From Echria macrotheca (taxonomy: Eukaryota; Ascomycota; Sordariomycetes; Sordariales; Schizotheciaceae): a DNA stretch of 64,000 bases. Shown here one piece after another: positions 44,057-55,600 of the stretch (within the stretch, counting starts at the first letter, position 1; each line of letters begins with the position of its first letter). Position numbers and translations under genes: made by a program. Below the pieces are notes generated by a model, which searched no databases, had not been told where the DNA came from, and saw only the letters and a program-made list of their open reading frames with translations. The DNA is taken from positions 3,975,027-4,039,026 of the forward strand of contig MU839827.1 in NCBI GenBank assembly GCA_030411725.1, read 5' to 3'.

Positions 44057-44960
44057 GGCTTTAATTCTCTTGAATGCGCAACGGTCGGCGCCGAATTGGG
44101 CCAAGCCCAGAGGTCACGGTCACAGGCCACAAGCACCGTCCCGATCTGGAGACGCCACCACGGCGGATGCTGGGACGAGCGCCGACAAGGGGTTGTCAAT
44201 GCAATTTCGCGGGTAAAAAACCGTGGAGGGGCGATTGGCTGCCACAGACCGCGACGTGTTTGATCCTCCCGCAGCAGACAGAGCCAGAGTCCAAAATCAA
44301 AGATGGCCAAGATGCAAAATCGCGGGGAAAGCTGATCGAAAGCGTGTGGGTAGCAATTGGACAATGATGTTTGTTAGCAAGTCGTTAGCAAACTGGACCA
44401 CGGTTGGAGCGAGGAGAAGATGACAGGACGGATGCGTGGTTATTTCAACACGCCTCTTGTTTACTTTCCCGCGCTTGCCCCTCCTGGAGGACAAGCCACC
44501 TGCAGCTGCAACTCTTCTCTGTGCTTCCATCGCGACCGCGTAGATTGACAGTATTGGCCGCACTCTCCGCACTCTCCGACTCTGCAGCGGCCAAGCGCAT
44601 TGTGATCATGTTTCCCGCGCCTTCCCCGCTTGAATTTGACTTCACCCATGTCTGTTCTGAACGGGATGCTAATCCCGTCGCGTCGGGTGTGGGGTTGATG
44701 ACTAAGGAACGCGAGACTGACGCGCGGTCTCAAACGCTCATGTTACCCCGCCAGGTCCAGCATCTCACCATTGGACCCAGGACCTCTAGAATAGAGATAT
44801 GTCAAGCAGAACCCGTAGTTAAGCAAAACTCCAAGGGTTCTGAATGTCGCCCACGCGTGTGGCTGTAGTTGGGCTGCGAAAACGCTCTGTTTAGCAGCCC
44901 CAGTGTAATTCTGCAGTGTTTCAGAAGTAGGCTTGGTCAGAGCAATTTTTCCGGCGCGCA
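44057..44960. other. Promoter region of the TPX2-like gene and 3' side of DAD2
   Basis: About 0.9 kb without a gene. It has three TTTCGCG/TTTCCCGCG motifs (44205, 44465 and 44611). Confidence 0.45.
44205..44211. promoter_or_regulatory. TTTCGCG, possible MBF/SBF-type element
   Basis: TTTCGCG is the complement of CGCGAAA, the core shared by Swi4/Mbp1-type G1/S regulators. It lies 150 bp upstream of the TPX2-like start codon. Related TTTCCCGCGC sequences lie at 44465-44474 and 44611-44620. Confidence 0.35.
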
Positions 44961-45412
44961 TCAGCGTTCTTCCTCGGTCGCATCAGCGTGTGCTTGAAGA
45001 TTTGGCGCATGCTCTGTTGGTATCCGGACGAGGGTATGCGGGAGCGGATTGGCAGTATCCTCTGGGCTCGGCTTGGGCAGTTTCGCTGTCTTCGTTAGAC
45101 GGCTCACAAGAAACAAACGGAAGGCATACCCGACGCCATGTTGATCGCTCTCAGCACATTATGCCAGTTCGCGAGGACCAGGGCGATGGCTTCAGTGCCA
45201 TCGGACAGAGTTGCGAGTTTCCCCTCCAGAGCCTCCATCTGGGATGCGACTGCTGCGCTCAAATCGCGAAGCTCCTTGAGATTTTCAAGCTCTGCCTTCT
45301 TCTCGTTGACCCGCGCGACCAGTGCGGGCGACTGGCCCGATGATGCCGCGCTGGCCGACATGGACGGCTGCCGCATGTGGCCGGAAAATGATCGGGTTGG
45401 GAAGGTAGACAT
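44961..45412 (-). CDS. DAD2: DASH/Dam1 complex subunit Dad2
   Basis: Exons 45412-45130 and 45085-44961 code for 135 residues. The conserved core is clear: NEKKAELENLKELRDLSAAV, then a coiled coil over MEALEGKLATLSDGTEA, then VLANWHNVLRAINMAS. The second exon adds AKLPKP and LPHTLVRIPTEHAP, which complete the family pattern and confirm the 44-nt intron (45129-45086; GTATGC, GTCTAAC, CAG). The DASH complex forms rings and couples kinetochores to microtubule plus ends in mitosis. The N-terminal 35 residues are Ser-rich and probably disordered. It shares a 475-bp divergent promoter with shugoshin. Confidence 0.93.
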
Positions 45413-45887
45413 GATGTAGGCGATGCGAAATCGAAATCGGGTCGGGTTGGGAGGAGCGTTGGCTCTGCTGGCAGCTTCGTTCAGTGTCGTGGCGGCAGTG
45501 AAGAGAGGAGAGTCGTGGGGCAGCACATGCAACCAAAAATGCTGTGGTGCCACGCCTGACGTTGGCGGGATGTGGTGGGGCTTTGCAGACCGCTTCACTT
45601 GCTTGCCGGCCCGGCTTTGGTTGCTGGTCAACCCAGGCCCTGCCGCTCGCTGGGTCACCACACTAGGCCTAATAGGGAAGCGAAGTAAACACGCCCGAAA
45701 TGACCGTGCAAATTATCCCATTCCGCTCCCTCGAGGCCTCGACACACCCACACTCCTTTTTGCATACCGCCATATTCTGCCGTGTTCTCGACTTCGCCCA
45801 TTGCCCCGAAACTCAAGACGCGAAACGCCGTCTCTTGAAGCACAGACAAGCCGTGTTTTTGCGAGTTTTGGTTTGCGATCATGTGCA
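45413..45887. promoter_or_regulatory. Divergent promoter shared by DAD2 and shugoshin
   Basis: This 475-bp stretch is the only upstream sequence available to both genes. It contains the motif GACGCGAAA near the shugoshin start and a very short upstream frame (45881-45895) overlapping the shugoshin ATG. Confidence 0.6.
45819..45825. promoter_or_regulatory. CGCGAAA, possible MBF/SBF site
   Basis: CGCGAAA within AGACGCGAAAC fits both the SBF (CNCGAAA) and MBF (ACGCG) cores known from yeasts. It lies 63-69 bp upstream of the shugoshin ATG. Function is inferred. Confidence 0.4.
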
Positions 45888-48198
45888 ATGGCTAGACTCA
45901 ACGAACCACCTGCGCCAGTCGAGAGCAACTTCGACTTGTGTACGTGTCTGGTGCGGAGAGAGTGCTCTGGTCGCGTCGCTAACTGCCTTGCTATCCAGTG
46001 CGTCGAAAATTTTTGCGACAGAACCGAGACCTGGCCAAGGTCAACTCGAATCAATCGAACCGCATCCGCATGCTCGAAAATGAATGCGCCCGCTTGCTAT
46101 CGGAGAACCTCGATCTGCGAGGCCAGGTCATGCGCCTGGAGAAGGAAGTCGAGAACAACAGCGCCCAGAGGATAGCAGACCACGCACTCGAGATCAGGGC
46201 CAAGATGGAAGCTCAGCTCGCTGAGCTTGGATCCATGCTCGCCAGCCTCGGCTCCGAACCCCCATCCAAGCGACATTCTCCAGAACGGCGGAAATTCGCG
46301 AAACTGAGCCCACGAGGTTTGAAGAGTCCGGCGCAAAGGAAAGCTCGGGATCCTGCGGTCGATCAGGATGCGCTGGCCGCTCAAGAGGGCAGGTTGCCGC
46401 CCATTTACGAAAACAAAACTTATCCGCGTGCCACAATGAAGTAAGGTGATCGTGAATGAGCCATACGATGGAATGCTGACCTTTCTATAGCAGCCACGAG
46501 ATCATGGCGTTATGTGCCGAAGCGGCTGACACTAGCAACTCTCCCGACCTAGGCCCTCCCCCTGTCTCGCGGTTTATCGATGAGGAGCCTGTCAAGACAG
46601 ACATATCTTCCAGGACAACAGTACATGCTGAACCGAACCAAAGGACAGGTGAAGACAAATCCGCGTCGGCAAATTCAACACCGCTTCCCAAGCTGGACTA
46701 CCACAGAAAATCACCGAGCGACCCAGAATTGCAGAAACAGCTAGACTCCGCACCCGTCAAACAGACGAAACCCGACAGGGAGCCTGAAAGCACTAAGGTT
46801 GCGCCGCAGGGGCCAGTGTTCTCAACGGTTAGGGCTGGAGCTAAGAGGAAGTACGGCGATGAGAACGAGGGTATCAAAACCACCAAGGGGTCAACTGGGA
46901 AGGAGAAGGAAAACTCGATGCCGGGAGGAGAGAAGCCACGGCCAATCAAGGAGCTACTAAATGGGAAGAGACCGGTCGGCAGACCACCACTATCAGCCAA
47001 GAGCACAAATGACGACGTTTCATCGCCGAAGAAGATGCCCAGGGACGACAACGCCAAACCTGCTAAGCCTCAGCAGCAATCCAATGCGCCAAAGGAGACG
47101 GTTCTAAAAGAGCGAAAACCAGCGCCGATCAAATTCGAGATGCTACATCCTGAGCCTACTGCGCCGGATCTGGCCATCCTCGCCGACCCAACTGAACCGG
47201 GTACCCCGGGGCCACTTTTGTCTCCCAACACGCCGAACCGTTCCATGTCCCGAGATGTTGCCTGCGATACTCCTCCACCGGGTCATCTCTCGGTAGATGG
47301 GGAAACATCGCGTCCTAGCCGACGAGCCCGCGCAGCTATCAGCTACGCGGAACCGAACCTCCGGGACAAAATGCGCCGACCGACCAAGGAATTATTCGAT
47401 GCCGTGTCGGGTGAGGGGAAATTCAAGGCAAGGCAGTCGATCTCGGCGATTCTGAAAGAGGGCGAGTCTGCACCGACGTCTGTGAGCAAGTCGGACGGAT
47501 GGAGGACGGGATCCAGTCAGGAAAGCGCCGGGGCTGCTGCGGGGGCAAAAGACGCGACCAGGCGGCAAAGTGTCTTGAGTCCCTTGGTCCAGAGGGAGCT
47601 GCAGTCGATGGATATGCTCCCGAGCAGTGTGGTCTTGGAACGAAGAAAGCGGCCGTCGATGGCAGGCACTGCAAAGGAGCCGGCAGCCGAGTCTTTAGAG
47701 GACAATTCTACAGAGGGATCTTCCACTGGGACAGCAACAACCAACCCGACCAAGCCAAAACAGCACAAGACAGAGAAAAGCGTGGATGCTATGGATATCT
47801 ACGAGTTTTCAACATCACCCGCTCCGACGACCGAGAGTAAGGATTCCCCGGCGGAGGAGGACAGCAGGACCAACAACAACAAGCCCAAGCGGCAGGCCAG
47901 ACGGGCTTCGGCGGCCGCTCACCAGGCCCTCCGCGAGTATGCCGCGGCAGCCGAGCTCGAGCCGGAAGAATCAACGCAGCAGCACCAACAAGGGGTCGGG
48001 CGACAGCGGAACGGTCACGGTCGGAAGCGGGCGTCGATGCTGGCGCCGAAGAAGTCGGCGGCTATGGACCTGCTCGACGGCGATTATCATCGCGACCAGG
48101 GGAAGCAGGCTTTAGCTTCGGCTTCGGGCGAGGGCGGGGATGATGGGGATGCTGCTTTGGCGGATAGGATCTCGCGGCGGAGGAGTATGATGCTCTGA
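45888..48198 (+). CDS. SGO1: Shugoshin, protector of centromeric cohesin
   Basis: Exons 45888-45939, 45999-46440 and 46491-48198 give 733 residues. After MARLNEPPAPVES the N-terminal coiled coil begins (LLRRKFLRQNRDLAKVNSNQ, through the first junction) and runs to about residue 85. This region recruits PP2A in the family. The next block (NSHEIMALCAEAAD, DLGPPPVSRFIDEEPVKT) is typical of filamentous fungi. The basic C-terminal SGO motif lies at about 438-470 (RPSRRARAAISYAEPNL, then KMRRPTKELF) and is thought to bind phosphorylated H2A. An AT-hook-like GKRPVGRPP occurs near 323-331. Shugoshin with PP2A keeps Rec8/Scc1 cohesin from cleavage and supports biorientation. A four-codon upstream frame (45881-45895) overlaps the start codon and could lower translation. 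The introns are 59 and 50 nt. Identification is firm. Confidence 0.93.
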
Positions 48199-48880
48199 AC
48201 TGTGTTGATTCTGGTTTTGTGTGGGGAGTGAGGAGTGGGGGGAGTATGACGACAAGAGTTTGTTTGGTTTCGTGTGTCTGTCTTGTCGGGCTTTGCGCGG
48301 AGTTTAACTGTGACTGGGTTTCTTTTTTAAACTGGATACTGGATTGCCTGGCATTGGAGAGTAGCATGCACAGCGTATGGCGTTTCCTATTTTGTTTCCC
48401 CCACTCTGATGAGGGGTGGGTGTTGTTTGATGGGATGGGATGGGGTGGGAGTGTATGGTGTTGGATAGATGACAGAAGAAGGACAGGATGTGTCACTCGC
48501 TTGGTGTGTCAAACAGTCAATGATACCAAGTATACTGATCGCGGCTATGTCAACATAAGTGCTTTTCGGTTCTCCACGTGTAAAGGGGAAAGTAGACGTT
48601 GGTCAATTCCCGGTATCGAAGTATCGCAAACCGTTCGTGCAGCCTACTCTATCATCCCCTTCCATCGTCCAAAGGGTATTACAAGCTCCTCTGTCGCACC
48701 GCAGCGTAGGTATCGAACGCAAAGCTCATTACAGCTCCGTCATCATGGGGGGTATGTATGGGTTCTCACACCTCTCCGCAGCGAGTTTTCTGTTTTCCTC
48801 ATGCCGGATGGTCTAACCCAAAACTTAGCCTTCGCGGTTGTATTACTTCCCGCGCACCTTCTCTCACCGGACCTATCTTC
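48199..48880. other. Convergent 3' region, shugoshin and VPS29
   Basis: About 0.7 kb between converging genes. No gene seen. Confidence 0.4.
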
Positions 48881-49656
48881 TCATGATGGTACCGTTGGCT
48901 CGACCGGCTTGGTATATGTGACCTTCTCCACCGCGACATTCTCCACCCCATTCGCATCTTTCCTCAGCTGATAAACATATAGTGTTAGGGAAATCCCTTG
49001 TACCTGTTATTGCGCACAGTTTGTCAGCATAACCACCCCCTTTCTTCGGTTTGCAGGAAATACTCAGGAAATCCCGCGAGCAAATCCGTAGGGAACAAAA
49101 AATGACGCACATCCATCAAACAAAAACTCGGCGTGACCTCCTCCTCATCGCCGGCCCAGTTGGTCGTAAACGCGCCCGTCGCGCTGCCGGGGTTGACAAA
49201 GAACTTGTCCATGTACTCGAAGCACTCGAACCGGTGCGTGCCGCCCCAGCAGAGCACGTCCACATCGAGCCGGTTGGCCTCGGCCAGCAGCAGGTCGGGC
49301 TCGTTGCTGACCAGCGTGAAGCCCTCGAGGAAGCCGATGCGCACGCTGCCGTGCGTCACGACCTGCGTCAGCGGCAGCGACGTCGCGTCCACGTCCATGC
49401 GGCCCTTGACGATCTTGAGGTCGGGCGCCATCGTCCGCAGGTACTCGTACGTCGTCTTGTCCGTCAGGTTGCCCAGACAGAGCGTCTGCCCGATCTTGCC
49501 TGGCGCGAGGAGCTTCTTGAACTGTGGACCGACAAAAAACGTAAGCGGCGGACGGGGACGCTGCATCTATGAGAAGGCTGCGCGAACCTTGGCGGGAATG
49601 TCCAGAGCCCGGTCGGGTATGTGGAGGTCACCGATTACTAGAATTAGGAAGGCCAT
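48881..49656 (-). CDS. VPS29: Retromer subunit Vps29
   Basis: Exons 49656-49588, 49521-49111 and 49003-48881 encode 200 residues. The phosphoesterase-like fold motifs are visible: GDLHIPDRA, LCLGNLTDK, KGRMDVD, TQVVTHGSVRIGFLEGF, WGGTHRFE and NPGSATGAF. The third exon supplies the family's C-terminal strand (QGISLTLYVYQLR, then VAVEKVTYTKP), which fixes the 107-nt second intron. Vps29 binds Vps35 in the retromer, which returns receptors from endosomes to the Golgi. The phosphoesterase site is generally regarded as inactive in this family. The ATG at 49656 is in a good CACC context. Together with VPS20, the window has two endosomal sorting genes, 34 kb apart. Confidence 0.95.
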
Positions 49657-50350
49657 GGTGAGGCTTCGGGGTCCTTGCGATTGTGTCTTTGCGAGCTGCT
49701 TCGACGATCCGTCAATTGCGTTCCGTACTTCCCGGCTTTGACTCGAATAACGGTTCGTCTAGATATCGGCTAGGACGGTTGACGGAATTTCGTTGTCTCG
49801 CAGTAGTAATTCAGAAGTTGTGGCGGAGCTGGTTGACGACTTGTCGAGGCTTGCGTAACTAACAGTATGTACCTAGGCATGGCTTTGAGTCTTGATCCAA
49901 GCTCACCTTTGGGCCGGCGATAAGAGCTCTGTCCATCGGTGGCTGAAGCTGAGGCTTGATGCGGGGTGCTGCTGGTGCATCAGCCTCCCCCACCCAATGT
50001 TGCACTGGACCGTTGGGCGGCGCTAGGCGGGTCCGATCACGGCAGGCACCGCCCGGGAAGACAGACACCGAAAAATCACCGCAGCCCGCTGTTGGCCCCA
50101 GAATTCGGCGGCGTGTCAGAGGAAGAGCCCCTGAAGCGAGTCGGGTTATAAGCATCGCTTCCGCCGCCGAATTGGACTCCCACCACCGTCTTCGGCGTGC
50201 AGATCACAGGACTAATTATTGAACTCTCGGGCCGGACAATCAGAAGCCGGAGTGGATCGCAGTGTCATCAGCGTGCATATGATACCCGAGGTATCCCGCC
50301 TAGCACACGCTTCGCGGCCGGTGGTTAGACGGTTATTGGGACCGCCCTCG
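49657..50350. other. Divergent promoter region, VPS29 and AGX1
   Basis: About 0.7 kb between genes pointing away from each other. No separate gene is seen. The frame that leads into AGX1 is open from about 50219, with an additional ATG at 50279. Confidence 0.4.
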
Positions 50351-51819
50351 ATGCCCCGCCAGACTGCGCCGGACTCTTCCCCCGCGCGTCTCTCCTTGAT
50401 CTCGCGCCATCTGGCTCCCGTGTATCCCATCAACACGCCCTACACCGTCGAGAGACTCCCCAGCACCATCGATACCTCGCTGCTCCCTAAAGCACAGACC
50501 CGCGCCATGTCGTCCCAACCGCCGCATCCGACCCTGCTCATCCCAGGGCCCATCGAGTTCGACGATGCTGTTCTTCAGTCCATGAGTCATTACAGGTACG
50601 TTCACTCCTCCCAGCCACTGCGCTGAGCTCGACGGCTGACAATCGCCCTCAGCGAGAGCCATGTCGGACCGGCCTTTGTTGCGACGTTTGGCGAGACTCT
50701 GTCTATGCTTCGGAAGCTATTCCAAACCTCGGACCCCGCTTCGCAACCCTTTGTACTTTCCGGCTCCGGCACGCTAGGATGGGATCTCGTGGCCGCCAAT
50801 CTCGTCGAGGCCGGCGAGGACGTCCTCGTCCTGGGGTCCGGCTACTTCAGCGACGGCTTCGCCGACTGCCTCAAGGTCTACGGCGGGAACGTGACCGAGC
50901 TCAAAGCCCCGCCCGGCTCCAAGCCTCAGCTCCCCGAGATCGAAAAGGCCCTGTCGGAGAAGCGCTACAAACTTTTGACTGTCACCCACGTCGACACGTC
51001 CACCGGAGTCCTGAGCGAACTCAAGAACCTCGCGGCGCTCGTCCATCGTGTGTCGCCTGAGACCCTTATCATTGTTGACGGTGTCTGCAGTGTGGCTTGC
51101 GAGGAGATTGACTTTGATGGGTGGAAACTGGATGGCGTCGTCACGGCCAGCCAGAAGGCCATCGGGTGCCCCGCCGGTCTTTCCATCTCCATGTTCAGCG
51201 GGCGAGCGATGCAGGCGTTCCAGAACCGCAAGACTCCTCCGGCGGCCTACTTTGCGTCGATGAAGAACTGGACACACAGTACGTCGTAATGGGTATGCCA
51301 TGAACCCAGTACTAATAGCTTCCAGTCATGCAGAATTACGAGGCCAAAAAGCCCTCATACTTCGCGACGCCCTCCCCTCAACTTATCCATGCCCTGCACA
51401 CGGCCCTGAAGCAGATCCTCGCCCGGCCGCTTTCGGAGCGGTTCGCTCTGCACAAGGAGGCGTCGGACAGAATCAAGAAGGCTGTGGCGGACCTCGGCCT
51501 CAAGCAGGTGGCTTCGAACCCTGACGAGCAAGCGCACGGCATGACGGCCATCTACCTCCCCGAGACGGTTAAGCAGACCGACATCCTGCCGAGCCTCGCC
51601 AAGAAGAACGTTGTGTTCGCCGGTGGAATCCACAAGGAGATTGCTACCAAGTATATCCGGTTCGGCCATATGGGCGTCAGCGTGGTAAATTACTTCATCA
51701 ACAGCCCAATAGGTTGAGTTACTGACTTTCGGTAGTTGGACCCAAAGAGAGGCGACATCGACCGGGCTATCAAGGCGCTCCAGGACGGGCTTGCCGAGTG
51801 TGGATACCAAAAAGCTTAA
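50351..51819 (+). CDS. AGX1: Alanine:glyoxylate aminotransferase (class V, PLP)
   Basis: Exons 50351-50595, 50653-51278, 51326-51684 and 51736-51819. From the inner ATG at 50507 (GCGCCATGT, a strong context) the protein is 385 residues, the length of yeast Agx1. From the in-frame ATG at 50351 it gains 52 residues rich in Arg, Ser and Pro and poor in acid, which look like a mitochondrial targeting sequence. The N-terminal core reads LLIPGPIEFDDAVLQSMSHYS. PLP contacts are visible (VSGSGTLGWDL-like block, VDGVCS with Asp172, and Lys198 in TASQKAIGCPAG; numbering from the inner start). The enzyme makes glycine and pyruvate from glyoxylate and alanine. The C-terminus YQKA is not a peroxisomal PTS1. 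Introns are 57, 47 and 51 nt. The function is firm; the choice of start, and hence location, is open. Confidence 0.9.
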
Positions 51820-52618
51820 AGGATAGCATGGCTTGGGATATCATTATTGACAGTATAACGGAAGATAGAGGCGTCATTTCCAAAGATAGGAGGACAAAAA
51901 TGCTTGGTGAAATAAGCTGTCAGGTACCAAAACACTTAGCATAGACTCCGCAAAGCATAGCGTGAGGTTCGATCCCGTGCTACTCGTTTCGATGTAAATA
52001 GCGGTTCCAGGTCATACCGACAAAGTAGCTGCAGCTCGCAGTTGCCGTCCAACCCGGAAGTGACGTGCAGGAGAGTCGCTGTCTTGCAGCAGCCTTAATT
52101 CAGGCCCCAAGCTTTGGCCAGCAAAGAGAAGCTCTTAAGAAGCTGGCCTTTAATTCGACGAAAACGCCACATCGGGCCGGTGGCAGTCCGTCATCCCGCT
52201 GTCGACAGCTGGCGGCCAACCAGCTCCAGCCTCAGGAGCTGGGCAGAAACGCGAGGCCCCCACCAGTGCGCCCCGGGCTGCGGGCCTCCTTCTCAAGGCG
52301 TCAAGGCGGGGTTGCAGCAACAATCGAGAGGCTGGTGGGGTTCGGCCTTCTGAGCTTGCAACCCGATTCTCAAATCTCCTCCAAACTTTCCGTCACCGAC
52401 ATCCCCCTTCCACCAAACACCAAGCCCCGACCGCCTTCCGCACCTCTCCACTGCCTGCTCAATACTTCTATCTCCCACCAGCGCGCATCCATTAAGGTGC
52501 TGTGCACTGCTCAGCTCGTCCGCGCCGAGTATCAAGATCGATTTCCCCGCCTTCTTTCAAGCGTTGCCCTGATCTTCCATATCCGCTGAACCACGACCAC
52601 GTCGATCTCGGCACCACC
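51820..52618. other. Upstream region of CRM1
   Basis: 0.8 kb holding the end of AGX1 and the CRM1 promoter and leader. No gene seen. Confidence 0.45.
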
Positions 52619-55600
52619 ATGCCGGTCTCTATCGAGGAGCTGGACGCTACCGTCCGCGCCTTCTACGAAGGCCGCGGTGAACAGGTAGGCTCCGAACCAT
52701 GATCACGTATTTTATTGCCCTGATTCTGACGATTCCGTTCAACAGCAAAAGCAAGCTCAGGCCGCTCTAAACCAGGCAAGCCCCTCGGTCCGTCCCACGC
52801 GCACAAGGACTAACATCCCCCTCAGTTCAAGGAAGACCCCGATGCCTGGTTGATGGTCGACGATATCCTGTCCAACGCGACATACGAGCAAACAAAATGT
52901 GCGTCCGGCGCAAACGGTGGCGGGTTAGAGGCGAGGTTCGGAGGGATGCTGACAAATTGCAGTTTTGGGTTTGCAAGTCCTCGACAATGTCATCATGACA
53001 AGGTGGAAGGTGCTGCCGCGTGAGCAGTGTCAAGGCAAGCTATGGCGGTCTCTCACTGGCGACCAGGGCTGACGATGGGGGTAGGGATCCGTAACTTTGT
53101 CGTCCAGTACATCCTGCAGTGCTCCAACAGCGAGGAAGCCCTCAAGGCACACAAGACGCTGCTGAACAAGTTGAATCTTGTCCTCGTCTCGGTCCTCAAG
53201 CAAGAGTGGCCTCATAACTGGCCGACGTTTATCAACGAGATCATCGTGGCCTGCCACTCGAGCCTGTCGGTTTGCGAAAACAATATGACCATTCTGCGGC
53301 TGCTCTCGGAAGAGGTGTTCGACTACTCGGCAGAGCAAATGACATCGACCAAGACCCGCAACCTCAAAACCACGATGTGCGCCGAGTTCTCCCAAATCTT
53401 CCACCTCTGCCAGGAGATCCTCAACACGGCGACCGCCCCGAGTCTTATCAAGGCGACATTGCTTACCCTTTTGCGGTTTTGTAACTGGATTCCACTGGGA
53501 TATATCTTTGAGACGCCTTTGATCGAGACTCTGCGGACCAGGTTTCTCGAGGCCCCTGAATTCCGAAATATCACTCTGCAGTGTCTGACGGAGATCGGCG
53601 GCCTACAGACGGGCGGGCCGGGACAGCCCAACAACTACCACGAGCAGCTGGTCAAGATGTTCACCGAAGTCTTGACAACCATCTCAAACTTCATCCCGCT
53701 GTCCATGGACCTCAAATCAACGTATCCCCTGAGCAATCAGCGTGATCAGGAGTTCATTCAGAACCTTGCACTCTTTCTCTGCAACTTCTTCGGAATGCAC
53801 TTATCCGTAGGTTCTCCGTGTTACAGCAGTGCTGTTGACGGAGTCTTTGCTGACACTGCCGCTAGCTTATCGAGAATCTGCCAAACCGCGACTTTCTCAC
53901 CCACGGGCACTACTATCTGATCCGCATCTCCCAGATCGATGATCGAGAGATCTTCAAGATCTGCCTGGACTACTGGCTGAAGCTCGTCCAGGAGCTATAC
54001 GACGAGATGCAGACACTTCCGATCTCCGACATGAATCCCCTCGCGATCGGTGGACTGCAAACGGGTGGCGCCCCGAACCCGTCGGTGCTGAACAATTACC
54101 CGCTCCGCAAGCACAAGTACAATGAGATCCTCTCCAATCTCCGAGTGGTCATGATCGAAAAGATGGTTCGGCCCGAGGAGGTGCTCATTGTCGAGAATGA
54201 CGAGGGCGAGATTGTCCGCGAGTTCGTCAAGGAGACGGACACGGTCCAGCTCTACAAGACGATCCGCGAATGCCTCGTCTACCTCACCCACTTGGATGTG
54301 GTTGATACGGAACAGATAATGACCGACAAACTTGCGCGGCAGGTGGACGGTTCAGAGTGGTCCTGGCACAACTGCAACGTGCTATGCTGGGCTATCGGTT
54401 CTATATCGCTTGCGATGAATGAAGAAACCGAGAAGAGGTTCCTCGTGACGGTTATCAAGGACCTGCTAGGTCTTACTGAGATGAAGCGCGGCAAGGATAA
54501 CAAGGCCGTCGTCGCCAGCAATATCATGTACATTGTTGGACAATATCCTCGGTTTCTCAAGGCCCACTGGAAGTTCCTCAAGACGGTGGTCAACAAGCTT
54601 TTTGAGTTCATGCATGAGTCTCACGAAGGTAAGCAACCAAATCTGTTATCGGTGGCAAGACTAACGGCTTCTAGGCGTTCAGGACATGGCGTGCGATACC
54701 TTCATTAAGATTGCCAAGCAGTGCAGACGGCACTTTGTAGCGCTTCAGCCTAGCGAGAACGAACCCTTCATCGAGGAGATCATCCGGAATCTCGGCAAGA
54801 TTACTTGCGATCTGACTCCCCAGCAGGTCCATACATTCTATGAGGCCTGTGGCTACATGGTTGCGGCCCAAGGAAACCGGAATCAGCAGGAAAGGTTACT
54901 GGCAGAGCTTATGGCCATCCCCAACCAAGCCTGGGATGAGATTATCAGACTTGCAACTGTGAACCCAGCCATTCTTCAGGATGCCGATACCATCAAGATT
55001 ATCGGAAATATCATGAAGACCAACGTGTCAGCATGCTCGTCGATCGGTCCTTACTTCTTCCCCCAGATCGGCCGCCTCTACAACGATATGCTCCAGATGT
55101 ATGCTGCCACGAGTCAACTCATTTCCGAGGCCGTTGCCCGTGAAGGTCAGTTTGTTTTCATACTCTGTGGGTCAAGCTAATACAAGACACAGGCGAGATC
55201 GCTACCAAGATGCCCAAGGTCCGAGGGCTTCGAACGATCAAGAAGGAAATCCTCAAGCTCATCGAGACATTTGTCGACAAGGCCGAAGATCTCCAGGCTG
55301 TGCGGGTGCAGATGGTTCCTCAACTTCTCGACTCGGTGCTTGTGGACTACAACCGCAACGTCCCTGGCGCCCGTGATGCGGAAGTCCTGAAGGCCATGAC
55401 GGCCATGATTACCAAGCTCTCCGTATGTCTTGGGAGCCTCTCGTTCGAAACACCTGCTAACTCCGTATAGGGGTTGATGGAGGACCAAGTGCCTATCATT
55501 ATGGAGAACGTGTTCGAGTGCACGCTCGACATGATCAACAAGGACTTTTCTGAGTTCCCCGAACATCGTGTGGAGTTCTTCAACCTGCTCAGAGCCATCA

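Noticed and set aside
51955..52010. GGTTCGATCCC, tRNA-like
   Set aside because: Flanking bases do not pair as a T stem and no other arms are found.
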